Assembly: GCA_030737875.1 (NCBI GenBank)
Contig: CM060920.1
Coordinates: 479,042,861 to 479,106,860 of the forward strand
From: Allium sativum
Taxonomy: Eukaryota; Streptophyta; Magnoliopsida; Asparagales; Amaryllidaceae
Length of the DNA stretch: 64,000 nucleotides
Reading direction: 5' to 3'
In this document: positions 34,501 through 46,569 of the stretch, one piece after another
Layout: the number at the start of each line of letters is the position of its first letter
Numbering within the stretch: position 1 is the first letter of the stretch
The notes under the pieces: generated by a model
What the model was told of the DNA's origin: nothing
What the model saw: the letters and a program-made list of their open reading frames with translations, nothing else
The model's database searches: none
Translations under genes and position numbers: made by a program

Positions 34501-36012
34501 TTGGTTTCATTGCGTAGTGTTCGTTGAGATGATTCTAACGCTTTAAACCTCATAAAATTATGTTTTGATTTGCAGAAGATACCGGGTTTTAAACAATGAA
34601 TTATATAATATAATTATTCTTAAGAAAATTAATTTTGATTAACTAATTTAATCACCTTTTTTTCCTTTAACCCATCGTTAACCTTTCTTTCCCACCATTC
34701 TAACTACAGACCGATTATTGAATTGAGTTGCTTCCATCAATTCCCATGCACGTTCCTCCCTAGGTGGTCGGAGCTCCATCTGAAACTGCCACCGCATTGA
34801 GCTTCAACCTACCCACCACCGCCGTGAACGGCTTCCTGTTCGAATCCCCAGGCACCACGAAAAACAAGGGAGACAACTGTCATTTCATGCATAAAATTCG
34901 AGGAATCCACATAGCAATTATTGATCATAACCATATGAAAATAAAGCCCTCATTAACCTCTACAAAGTTTGTTTTATGGGTTTCGTGAATTACTCCTTGG
35001 ATTGAAAGAAATTGGCAAATCAAATTAGGAGTTTCCAGCCTTAGATTTAATTGTGGCGATGGCTGTATGAATAAGGTTAGGGTTTCAAGAATTTTAGGGT
35101 ATTTATACCCTTTAAATAATAATATTTAATTAGCATTATTTATTAAACGTGAAATTTAGCTCCGAACTCCAAACGAATCCAAACAACTGTCGCCTCTTAA
35201 CAAATACCCCCATCCCGGAAACAATGGAATATGTTCCATAAGCCGATTCGACTCTTTTGATCAGTTTTTATCATAATTAAAATATAAATTAATATAATGT
35301 TCAAAATTGAATTTCAATATACATTTTAATTTTTCCCGACTACATACTGACTCAAAAAATTATGAAATTAGGAATCGCGCTAAGTTTCAAAAATACGGTT
35401 CTAATGATCATGGTTTTGTCGAATTTGGATACCATTTGAGAAATGGCTTTTTGATTAGCTTATTTAATTTACAACTAAAATTGAACAGGTGTTTAAATTT
35501 ACCACGCTTACATATTAATTCCAATTAACTTGAAATTTTAAACCTAACAATAATTTGACATTCCAGAACCAACAAAATTGGTTTCATCGAAATTGGAGGT
35601 CATTTGCAAAATGGCTATTTTTAAGGGCTTATATAATATTAAAATATTAAGAAATTTCATAATGACTATTTTAAATTTTAAACTGGATATAACTTACAAT
35701 TTATAATACGAAGTCTAAAATTTTCACATTCATTAAAAAAAATATAATTAAATAGATTCTAACATTTCTTGTTTTATAAAATCTGATTATTTTGAATTTT
35801 GTATATTAGTATAAAGTTCAAAACCAAAATTTTCAAACTACCGCACCATTTCTTGTTCGTTTTAATTAAATTTTAAATTTACACATTCAAACTTCGATTT
35901 AAATAAATTTTAAACCATTATTTAATAAAATAAATCATTTTTAATTCTTAAAATCCATTTAAATCAATTAAAAATAAATTTTAAATTGGTTTCAAAATTC
36001 AAGGTTGTTTCA
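31563..36012 (-). mobile_element. giant-LTR family copy I, 3' LTR, U3-side part
   Basis: The reverse complement of the LTR 5' portion, ending at GGTTGTTTCA (36003-36012), the counterpart of the family start TGTAACAACC. It aligns with 46570-49947 and 37839-42530. Its first 0.34 kb (31573-31906) repeats 5537-5872 on the other side of CACTA-1. It contains a roughly 1 kb insertion (32032-33005) and a GC-richer segment (34700-35110) that differs between family members. Confidence 0.8.
32032..33005 (+). mobile_element. unclassified insertion in copy I LTR
   Basis: Comparison with the LTRs at 49400 and 55850-55930 shows about 1 kb of extra DNA here, ending in a T9/A6 tract. The short flanking similarity (AAAAACGGTTTTC at 32019; AAAAAACCTTTTC at 33006) could be a target duplication but is low in complexity. 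It holds an ORF at 32293-32601 (MDLVDKPWINVLKYGLDD...) with a GTAAGT donor-like site near 32364. It may be a LINE or retroposed transcript, or a captured gene piece; the protein is not recognised. Confidence 0.45.
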
Positions 36013-36376
36013 ATCTCCCTCACTTAAAACATTTCGTCCCCGAAAAGGAATGGAACTAGAAGTTTGTTTAATTAATCAAGTCAACCTTCGCTTGACTCAA
36101 GTTCTCCAACTTTTCAGTTTCTAAGAACTTTCCAATTTCTCGAAATTTGGCTAACGCCTTAAATTTCTGAAAATTTCGCCATAACCTCCTTTGTACGAGT
36201 TGATCGGTACAACTACAAATGACCTCTACAGGCTCTCATATATCGAAAGAAAATCAAAAAGCCAATTGGCTCATAAAATCATCATACCCAATCAATACAA
36301 TTAATGTGTAACTTTTTATCGAGCATACAATTTTACTCCTCTTCTTAGCTTCTACGCAATAACTTGTCTAACATGC

Positions 36377-36429
<53 letters not shown>

Positions 36430-37097
36430 TATATATAAAAATCCAATTCGAACAAATTTTCAATTCAGATTCCTTTATATTTGATTTGGCTTAATTACCT
36501 TTCACTTTCATATTGGTTTTATCATTCCAATATTTAATTAGTTAGATTAATAATCACACATCACAATCAGAAATCATTTAGTTAATTAGCTTTTCAAATA
36601 TATATAACTTTTATATATTTAAAATCATATTTTCAATGCCAAATCACAAACAATAAACTCTAACTAAGTTTTTGGTTCTCAGACTAGTCAATTGGAATCA
36701 TATAGATGCCTCACTTTCGAAACTCAAAGGTAAACACTGATGATGTCGCGACATCACCAGAATAATCCCTGGGCGGCTAGAGTGTGATTCTATATCTACC
36801 CAGTATAATTGAAACTTCAAATATACATTCATGACGTGTATATGCAAAATCTTCCTATACTTGATAGTCCAAACATCAAATAAAATAATTAAATCTTACA
36901 ATAAGATACAAATTTTCAAATCTAAATTTGTTATTTTTAAAATAATACTCTTCAAACTCATTCTAGAGCATTACTAACCCTATCTCTAATGAGTCATTCT
37001 CATAGGATATTACTAATCCTATCTCTGAAGAATTCTTTCGTTTGGTTCTATTGTGTCTAGATCTCGAGCTTTGTAAACCAAAGCTCTAATACCAAAC
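36013..37097 (-). mobile_element. copy I interior (1.09 kb, non-coding)
   Basis: In element orientation the PBS TGGTATTAGAGC (37083-37094) lies three bases inside the 5' LTR end, and the purine tract AGTGAGGGAGAT (36013-36024) abuts the 3' LTR. It lacks the zinc-knuckle segment found in copy II. It contains microsatellites (AT)8 at 36377-36392 and (GT)18 at 36393-36428. No gene was found. Confidence 0.8.
37083..37094 (-). promoter_or_regulatory. copy I primer-binding site
   Basis: TGGTATTAGAGC on the minus strand has one mismatch to the initiator-Met tRNA complement. Confidence 0.8.
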
Positions 37098-37838
37098 TAT
37101 TACACACCGAATTTTGCCCAGTCGGAATCGATTGCTAAACTGACCAAGACCATTCGAGAACGCAAATTATTTGAGAACATGAAGCATCAGAACACAAACA
37201 GGAGAACTTTTCATTGCTATTACAACAATTTACCTCACAGTACAAGATCTCATAGTACAAATAATAATACACAGCGGAAAATAATATCAGAAATTTAAAT
37301 TACATAGCAGCAAAAATATAATACATAACTGCAATGTGCAACTGAAAAACATCAACTACCACAACTGAAAGAAATACATGGATACAAAGCATCCCATACA
37401 TAGCTCCAGCCGTAATCCAGGATCTTGTGAAAATAAATATCTGCAAAAATCTAAACTACTAGCTGCCCGTGTGAAAAAATATAGCCACCTAGAGTTGAGG
37501 TGGGAAACAATAAACTCCGAGTCAGTCATAGGACAGATGCGATAGCTAAAATAGTTAATAACTTTATTTTAAAGTTGGGTAAATCAAGGGACTATGCCAT
37601 ATAACATGGAACGGGTTTTCTCCACATGAATACCAATTTAAAAACAAAAATAACGCAATACTTTTTGAAAAATGAAACTATTGTAAGACTCAGGTCCCAT
37701 AACATAATGCAACACAAGCCGGATGATAGATTTTTACCGTATAATAGCCAAACATGCTTGATACGCTTCAAAACAAATAATAATTTGATATTATTATAAG
37801 AGCATAGTGTATAAAACAACTTCGAATATAAATGTATA
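37098..37838 (-). mobile_element. copy I 5' LTR, U5-side part, cut by copy II
   Basis: Matches 3067-3815 in the same orientation and breaks off at 37838, where copy II begins with TGTAATGACC. The missing remainder does not resume after the right end of copy II at 62713. Confidence 0.82.
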
Positions 37839-40800
37839 TGTAATGACCTAGATTTTTCGATCATGTGATTTCGAATATTTAAATTGGTTATAAATATTAT
37901 ATTTGAAATATTAATGAATTTTAACATTTAATTCGTTATAAAACAACGATTGAGCATTTAATTTATATTTAATATAAAACAAACTCAAAACGACACAATA
38001 GTTCATAATATTGAATTTCGAACTTCAACTGAATATACAGAATCCGTTTTAAGTCAAAATTCTGTGAAACAAGAAACGTTAGGATCGATTTGATTATAAT
38101 TTTCTAATGGAAGTGAAAAATCGGAATTTCATCTTATATATTGTAAGTTATGTCCGAATCAAAATTTAAAATAGTAATTATGGAAATCGTTAATAAACGA
38201 TAACATTTATTTAATAAATTTAATAGAATTTTGAATAGATTTCAAATATCGTTTAACTCAGAAATATAAATATCGAGTTACAATTCCATATTGGTTTATA
38301 TTTGGAATTGTATAGTTTTTATTTGGACATATATGGCAATAATAATTTATTATTATTTAGTTAAACTGTTTGGTAATTCATTTATATTTTATCGATACTA
38401 TATAAGTGTTAGATTTCTTTTTTGTAATATGTATAATTATTTATTGCTAGATTTCCTGTTTGGAGCCAAATATAGTTGTTTTGTCGGTAGACGAAATTTG
38501 AAGGTGAACCGATGAATAAATTCGGTTTAGCACTGTTTTTGCAAATGGAGACCTTTTTCAATAAAATTAGTTTCCTTAGGATAGTAACATCAAATTATAC
38601 CATGGCATCCATTTTAGTTATTTTTGGAGATTGTGTTTATCGGTGCGAATTTAACAGTGTATGTCAGATAACGGTATAAATAAAAATGACCGTAGTAAAC
38701 TTAAGATTTGTTCCCTACACATAAAATAAAAATTATCGACCCTTCACCCGTAAGCTAAGATAAACCCCCACCTACCCATTGGCATGTATTTTCAATTCGA
38801 TAGCTTCTTTTTGGCAGCCTACCCAAAAATAGATGTACATACCACTGTCCTTCGAAAATCTCTGACCCAAGCTTCAGCTACCCCATTAAAGTTTAGTCCT
38901 CGTACCACCTACATGTATTGTTCCTTCAAACAATAGTGACAAGTTTTCGTTAAATTAATTTGCCAACATACTACCCTGTAGCTCTAACTTATTAGTCTAC
39001 CACGCACGCATGTCCATTGTCACAATTCAGCTTTGCACATGGAAATCAAATCACTATCTAAGTTTTTATCCACAGCCTGCCCAAATATCACCGCAAGTAG
39101 GATGTGAAGGAACACAACAGCGTAGCTATAATCTATACCGCACATAGCTACCCCATCTTTTCTTTCTATCACTTGAGAATGAAAACTCATGCAGGGTAAT
39201 GAAATTAGGTACAAATATATTTAGCCACAGGCCACTGTATTTTGTACCCAGTGAAATGCGATGTTCATCTTATCCCACTCCATCCCCTCCTATATATACA
39301 CGAGTATCATTGTCTCAAGAATGCAAGAAAACTAGAAACGTAGTAAGAACAAAGTTATTTCGCAACTTCTAAAAATAATATCAAAACATTAAAAAACCAA
39401 CATAAGGATGAAGCGATTCTGGAAGCGAAATAAGGCAGTGGAAACGAATAACGGAGGGGTTGGAACGGTGGTGAGTAATGGAGTCTGGTGTTAGGGTTTA
39501 ACGACAATGGCGTCGTGAAGGTTAAACTGGGTAGCATGGCCGCATGGGAAGTAAAGTTAGGAAGGCATTGAGGGAAGTGTATTGTTCATTGTAAAATAGA
39601 AGAAACTGGAAAGAAAGAAGAAGTGGCTCATGTGCACACGAAATGGACGAAAGCAGCATTTGCAGAAAGAAGAAAACATCGTTTTGGGGAAGGAAATAGT
39701 TTGTAGAGAAAAAGAATGGTAAAGGGTAAAAGTATGAGAAGATGCGTGAGCAGCTGTGTTCAGAAAGAAGCAAAAACGTTGGGAAAGGAGGAGCTTGTGT
39801 GGAGGATTTTAGTATGATGTGGGAGGTTTGTGGTGTTGGGCTTGGGCCGGGATTATTTAAAAAAAACACAATAGAACGAGCTGAAGCATGGAATTTTTGG
39901 AGTTAGTATGTGGCCCCTATAAATTAAAATGTATGTTTAAATTCAATATATATTGATTTATATTTTAATTTAAAGAAAAAGTTATCAAAACTGTCGAATT
40001 GTCTTACAAAACATATCCCACTGTGTTCGGAATGGGGGTATTTAATTAAGGGCGGCAGTCGTTGGGTTCGATTTGGAGTTCTGACACTAAATAAATAATA
40101 ATGGAATTAAATAATATTATAAATTTATATAAATGGCCTAGAAATTGGAAACCCTAGCCCATATTAATTCTAAGCCACCACCCATCATTTTACAGTCAAA
40201 ATCATCTGAATTTGAAACGATAATTTCTCCCAATCCACTAAATAATTTCAGAAATTCGTATAGGGTAAATCGAAGAGCTCTCCAAGTGCTTCAAATCCAT
40301 ATAAGCTTGATCGATTTTCATTGAGCATTTTTCTCGAAACGTTCCCTCAAAGCCTCGCTATATCGTGGTGATTTCTGACCTCCACCATCGATCGAGTTCA
40401 CCAAGAATGGGTGTTGGGGGCGCGACATGCGTAGACGGAGAACGTGAAGCAGTCAGATCATCTCCTAGGGTGTTGCGGTGCTCGCAAAATTGAAACCTAG
40501 TTTTGAACAGTAAAGGTAGAACGACGGCCTGAGTTTATTGAGAAGAAGGTTTATTATTTAATTAATTACTTTATTAATTATTTAAAATGTCATTAACCTT
40601 TATAATAGCGTATCTTTCTCATACGAACTCCAAATCACATGAAACAAGATCTGTTGCGATCGTGGGAACGAGAGCTTCACAATAAGACTAACTGGGTCAA
40701 ATTTGGAGCTTGTTAGAATTTAGGGAAAATTTAAATCCAAACTGTCCAAAAAAATGACGGAGGGTAAACCGGTTGTGAGAACTCTCTCTCACTCAAATTA

Positions 40801-41632
40801 TTTTACAGTTATTATATAATAGGTTGCAGACGGGGCTTAGTAGCTGCTGACACTACTTTTTTGCACAAACCATGGTTGATTATATGTTTGGATTGTGATT
40901 GGGATGGTCATTGATTGATATTGTTGTATATATAAAACTATTTATATAAAATGTATATAAAATTATCATGGAAAGGAAATAAAATAAATATACAAGTCTG
41001 ACGGCTTGTTTATGTACACCTATTTAACTGATATTGATTGGAACGATAAATTTTACACATCGCCCAACTGCACAAATATTAATAAGTATTTGTTGTCTGA
41101 AAACACCACACGGGTATTGGGATGACATTTGACATAAACTAATCCCGGTTGTTTAGTGGTATGTCAATCGATGGGTTGACAGACTTATAAGCATTATTTA
41201 TTTATTTTAATTGTTATACAATTGTAAAATGCACTCTAGATGTTGAATGAATTTTCAATGATTTTTATCATTATTGTTGTATACATGAGACGTATGAAAT
41301 CCAAATAACTAAAATTATATGGTAATTGATTGAGTTTGATTCAAGTTCAAAATTAACGAATATTTTAAAATAATATTCAGTAAATATTGAAATGTGAAGC
41401 CATGTTAAGTAGTTAAATGCCCTTTTAACATGAACGAGATTTTCTATCGGTTTTATTCATTTTATAATGAACATCAAAAAGTGATTTCAAAATCTGGTAT
41501 TTTGAAAATATTATCATTTTAAAACTATAATGATATGGAATGTTCAAGTTTGATTTAAAATTGAAAATGAGTTGGAATCGTTTTTAAAACGAATTTAAAA
41601 ATATTTTAAAATACGTTTTGAACGGAAATCGA

Positions 41633-41679
<47 letters not shown>

Positions 41680-44600
41680 GGCCTGAATAAAATGCGCCGC
41701 CCAGCGACCATTTGTGAATTTCAACCATTAACTTCAAATTGATGTAGCAGGAGATCCGACTGTTGAATTCTCCTAATACCGGAACCGTTGGGTTCGTATC
41801 GGAAAGAGCTTTCCAATGAATATGACAAGTTTAAAATATAATGGTTGGATTTCAAAATATGCCCAAATCGGTTTTGGAAAAGGTCGCTATGGACGCAGTT
41901 CGGTAAGCGATATTAAAATTATTAAAAATATGGAAAAACTACGTAAATTCATAATAAGGGTTTTGGAAAGATTTTTGGATAAAAAATTCAAAGTTTGAGA
42001 AGATAAAAATATATTTTTATCAAAATGAACTAGTTAAAAACTAAAATAATAATCCAATTATATTCAAAAATAAATGGAATGGATTTGAAAATGGTTTTAA
42101 AATAACCAGAATTTTCCAACGAGTAAATTGAAATGGATTTGGAATGGAATAATCTTTGGAATATTTTGATATTAAATTTCGTGATTACATGGATATTGTT
42201 GAGAAATTTGGAAGATACAAATATCGTTATTCCTACTTTGTTTCAGAATTTGATATTAAATATAAGCCGATATAATTTCTATTCAGAGCCTTGTATTTGA
42301 TATCAAATTGGATTTTAGGTTTGTCGTGAATGGTGTTTTAAATAACATTTATTTTTTTAACCCAATTAACGGTGAAAAATATGATTTGGAATTTTTAATC
42401 TTTTAATTAAGATTAATGGAATTTTCCAAAGTAAAGATTCCAATTTAATATATTAAATTGGAATAGAATGGAATTCGATTAGGTAATAATCGAGATTAGC
42501 TTATATGAAGGAAGTATATAACTATATATGGAATTTAAAACGCTTTTCCGTTATTCCATTTATATTATTAATTTGATACGGGAATTTATATCGATTATAC
42601 ACTGTTATGATTTCCGTGTAGATTCCATTTTAATGAAAGATGATTTTGGGTTTATCATGGACTGTGTTTTAACTGGCACTCATTCTTTAACCCAGTATAG
42701 ACAGGATTTATTTCCTAAATATTAAATAATGATTTTTGGAGATTAAAACTAAGTGGAATTTTAATGAATCTTTAATTAGATTGAAATGTTAATATGGTAA
42801 TCAAATTTGCCAAATTTGAAAAGTGTTCGAAAATGGAGTATCCCCAGTTTTACTCCTGGCAATAGTTAAATTTTTAATTAGATTTGAACGTCAAATGGTA
42901 ATTGAATTTTTCGATAACATAGTGGTGTTAGAAAAGGAGTACTACAAGATTTTCTCCATGGGATGTATAGGTTAGATTGGGGTAATAAAATGAATAATTA
43001 CTTCGGTAACGCGTTAATATCGACTAGTTTGGTAAATCTTAATTTGATTTAAATTGTGAAAAGATACTATAAAATCTTTTGAAATGATTTTCAAAGAAAT
43101 GGATTAAACAATGTGTTTAAAAGTGATAATCTTTGATAAGATTAATGACAACCTTTTCGAAATAAAGAAATACGAATGAAAGAATATTCTCGATTGGAAT
43201 GAGTCGTATAATGTGTTGTGATAGCCCTTGATTATAAGATACGCGAGTTACTTGGAAAGACCGGGTTTAACCTATTCTGAATAATTGATATGACGACTAA
43301 TAGTCGAAGAGATTGAAGACGGTGCAAGACCGACGATCTTCACATTGAATGGATGGGTTGCTACTGATGCCTATAATTGGAGTAGCTACATTAAAGGGGC
43401 TATAGTGGTAGCTGTCCGGACGTATTTGCCGATTGTTCGGATATGCGAGGGACACTCTTCTGTACTGGACATACGGAACGAGGTATAAGGTGCTTCTTGT
43501 TTCTTTCAGACCCAGAACAGACTTGCATATGGATGGTGTGTCTGACATTGTCTTCCATTATGTTGTATTCATTGATCTCTTCTAAATATATATCTATTTG
43601 GTGGCGGAGAATTTATTCTCTTGCTTAACACCCTTCTCTGAGACGTACGAGCTTAGGGGTTATATATTGGTAGAAATCAATGGTATGAAATGAACTGATA
43701 GTGTGGCATGCTGAGATGCAGTGATCCAAACTTTTGTTGAAAAGCAAAGTTTGTGGATGATGATCAAAGCATAGCTTTAAGTAGCAAAGCTTTGTGTAGC
43801 GTTAATTCGCGAGCCTCGCACCCCGGTATGGTGGTGAACTGATGGTTAGATCATTATACTTTCGAGATGGATGGATTTAATCGACTGAGATAGGCTGGGT
43901 GTGGTCACTACACACCTGGTAAAGATTGGGGCGTACCCCCCGATTCCCAGAAGGATAGAGTAAGCGGCGTTTTCTCATGCACGGGACGTAAGTCGCGGAA
44001 ATACTCGATATCCTGGATATAGTGCGGATGTGCATTACAGCGTTTTCTCATGCCTGGGACGTAAGCCGTCGGGAATTGCACTACGTGATTGATCTTTCGG
44101 ATCAGTAGCCATCATGATGGAAATCCAAATTTCCAATACGAAAATTTTCGATTTTAGTTGTAAACCTATATATGGGACATGGTGGGATGGCGCGCTCATG
44201 TCGTCTATGCCTGATACATTTATATTTGAAGTTGATTTCTTCACTTATAGTAATAATAAAAGATTTGTTTTAAAAACATACCAAGCATATTTCGCTATTA
44301 TAAGGCAAAGCTATATCCTCCTGCTTGCGTTACATTATGTGATGGGACCTTAGTCTTATAATAGCTTCATTGTTATTTATTTAGCATTGCACTGTTTATT
44401 TTATGCACTGGTATTCTTGGGGTTAAACCCGTTCCGTTTTATACAGCGTGGTCCCTTGATTTACCTAACTTTAAAATCTAGTTAATGACTGTTTTAGTTC
44501 TCACACATGTCCCATGACTGACTCAGAGTTTATTGTTTTGACCTAAATTCTGGGTGCCCATATTTTCCACATGGGCAGCTACTCGTTTTGGTTTTCGTAG

Positions 44601-44913
44601 ATATTTATTTTCCCAAGATCCTGGATTACAGCTGGAGCTATATTCGGAAAGCTTTGTATCCGTGTATTTCTTTCAGTTGTGCTAGTTGATGTACTTCTGC
44701 TATGTATTATATTTATACATTTTATTTCCGCTATTATGTATTTTAAATTTATAATATTTTTCTGTGTAATATTTATTCGTACTCTGATATATTCTTGTAC
44801 TCTGGTGTAAATTGTTGTAATAGCAATGAAATGTTCTGTTGTTTGTGTTCTGACACGTCGTGTTCTCAAAATAATCCGAGCTTTCCCGTAAGGGCGGATT
44901 TCGGGTCGTTTCA
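37839..44913 (+). repeat. copy II 5' LTR
   Basis: Starts TGTAATGACC and ends GGTCGTTTCA. It is collinear with the 3' LTR by many landmarks: GTTAGTATGTGGC at 39900, GAGAACTCTCTCTCACTC near 40780, TTTACACATCGCCCAACTGC near 41052, a (TA)n run at 41635-41677, and AAAGAGCTTTCCAATGAA near 41803. It is roughly 85-90% similar to the 3' LTR by eye. Small ORFs such as 42528-42725 and 44114-44353 are not conserved features. Confidence 0.82.
38607..39885. other. about 1.3 kb insertion in copy II 5' LTR
   Basis: Absent from the 3' LTR, where the matching junction is near 47205. On the minus strand the right half is CT-rich and leader-like (39380-39870); on the plus strand there is TATATATA at 39291. Terminal repeats, a target duplication and known coding motifs were not found. 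It may be a captured genomic fragment. Confidence 0.5.
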
Positions 44914-44916
44914 GTT

Positions 44917-44928
44917 TTGTATCAGAGC
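44917..44928 (+). promoter_or_regulatory. copy II primer-binding site
   Basis: TTGTATCAGAGC lies three bases after the LTR end, one mismatch from the initiator-Met tRNA complement. The same spacing (GTT) is seen in copies I and III. Confidence 0.85.
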
Positions 44929-45547
44929 TTTGGTTTATAAAGTTAGAGAACAGGACAAATTAGAACCGAACGAATTCATCAACGATAGGATTAGTAATAT
45001 CCTATGAGAATAACTCGTTAGAGATAGGATCAATAGTAATGAGTTTGAAGAGTGTTACTTTTAAAAATCAAATTATATTTTGTAAATTTTATATCTTATT
45101 ATTCGTATTTGAGTATTTATTTTATACTGAATTTGGACTATCGAGTATATGAAGATTTTGAATATACGCGTATTCGAAGTCTTAAATATACTGGGTAGAT
45201 ATAGAATCACACTCTAGTCGCCCGAAGATGATTTTGATGATGTGGCTATAACATCAATATATGTGTTCGAGTTTTGAAAGTGAATATCTATATAATTTCA
45301 AATTGACTGGTGTGAGAACCAAAACATAGTTAGTATCTATTTTTTTGTGATTTGGCATTGAAAATATGATTTTGAAAATATATAAAAGCTATACATTTGA
45401 AAATTTAAACAATAAATTGATTGCCGGCTATGATGTTTGGTTATAGATTCAACTAATAAAAATACCGGAATGATAAATAAAGCACAAATCAAGATATTTG
45501 TTTAGTGAAAAATAATATTATTCCTCTTGATGAAATCATAAAATGTA
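44929..45547. other. copy II interior, 5' non-coding part
   Basis: A leader of about 0.6 kb that matches the interiors of copies I and III (reverse complemented), for example TTATAGAATCACACTCTAG-like sequence near 45200. No gene was recognised. Confidence 0.6.
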
Positions 45548-45976
45548 ATGTGGGATATGGACAACTATGGCTTATCTCATACTGAATTCTGGATGACTCC
45601 GAAACAAGCAAGGAGAGCTCACCAGAAAGCAGAAAAAGAAAGAGAGTTGAACTTCGGATCACACGTGGTTGTTTATTGTCGTAAATGCAGAAAAGAAGGG
45701 CATTATGCAATTCTGTGTCCGGAGAGAAGAAAGAAAAAGGAGAAAAAGATAAGAGAGGACATAGTTTGTTTCAAGTGCAAAAAAATAGGACATTTTGTGG
45801 ATAAGTGTCCAAAATGAAAGAAAAAATCCAGAAAACTAGGAAAAGAAAAGATGTGCTTCCGATGCAAAGAAGTAGGGAATCTAGCCCGAGATTGCCCATT
45901 AAAGAAGGGTGATAAGAAACCCAAAGGAAAGGATCTATCTACTTTGGAAATTATGCAAGGAGGCACAACTTCCTAA
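45548..45976 (+). pseudogene. gag-like multi zinc-knuckle protein of copy II
   Basis: The ATG at 45548 reads MWDMDNYGLSHTEFWMTPKQ, then a basic and glutamate-rich stretch, then CRKCRKEGHYAILC (residues 44-57) and CFKCKKIGHFVDKC (74-87). Both fit C-x2-C-x4-H-x4-C, the nucleic-acid-binding knuckle of retroelement nucleocapsids. A TGA at 45815-45817 interrupts. The same frame continues with CFRCKEVGNLARDC, whose His is replaced by Asn, and stops at 45974-45976. Lysine-rich linkers separate the knuckles. No capsid domain is evident. It is probably the remnant of a gag nucleocapsid; a cellular CNBP-like origin is an alternative. It is the only coding trace in this family here, and copies I and III lack it. 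Confidence 0.72.
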
Positions 45977-46555
45977 AAAGTTGGGTTTTAATGTAATGAA
46001 TTAGGATTTTGGATATATGTATGTATATGTATGATGCTTGTATGAATGTACGAATGCTTTTTGTTTTAAAAATGTATCGGTGTTGTATAATATAACTAAT
46101 GTAAGGAAAATATTGAATTAAGACAAATTTAACATCAGTATTGAAACGATTTGAAATTAATTGAAATAGAATTGCATAAATGTACATGTATATATATTGA
46201 ACAGGTCATACCATGGAAGCTAAGAAGAGGAATAAAATTGTATCGCAACAAATAGGTACACGTTTACTGTATTTCTTGGGTTTGGATGATTTTATGAGCC
46301 GATTGGCTAGCCGCTTGCCTTTTTCTTTTTCTTTTGGATTGATGAGGGCCCTATGAGGCAAGTTGTGGTTTTACCGATCAACTCGTACAAAGGAGGTTAT
46401 GGCGAAATTTTTCGAAAATTTAGGGTGTCAGCAAATTTTTTGAGAAATTAAAAAATTCTTAGAAACTAAAAAGTTGAAGAATTAAAGCCAAATGAAAGTT
46501 GAGTTGGTTAGTTTAACAACTTTCAGCTCCGTTCCTTTTCGAGGACGAAAAGATT

Positions 46556-46569
46556 TTGAGTGGGGAGAT
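46556..46569 (+). promoter_or_regulatory. copy II polypurine tract
   Basis: GAGTGGGGAGAT abuts the 3' LTR start TGTAACAACC, preceded by TTTTCGAGGACGAAAAGATT. This arrangement is typical of plant Ty3/gypsy chromovirus-type elements. It primes plus-strand DNA synthesis. Confidence 0.85.

Noticed and set aside
36377..36428. (AT)n(GT)n run as a regulatory or recombination signal
   Set aside because: Ordinary microsatellite in a non-coding retroelement interior.
39355..39869. Minus-strand ORFs in the 1.3 kb insertion as a host gene
   Set aside because: Low-complexity Pro/Ser/Phe-rich translation from CT-rich DNA, with no domain; overlapping frames look alike.
43297..43628. Overlapping small ORFs recurring across giant LTRs (also near 4496-4705 and 61159-61347)
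   Set aside because: They recur because the LTR recurs; frames are not maintained and are found on both strands.
45548..45817. Host CNBP-like zinc-finger gene
   Set aside because: It lies between the PBS and purine tract of an LTR element and is broken by a stop; gag remnant is more economical, although host origin is not excluded.
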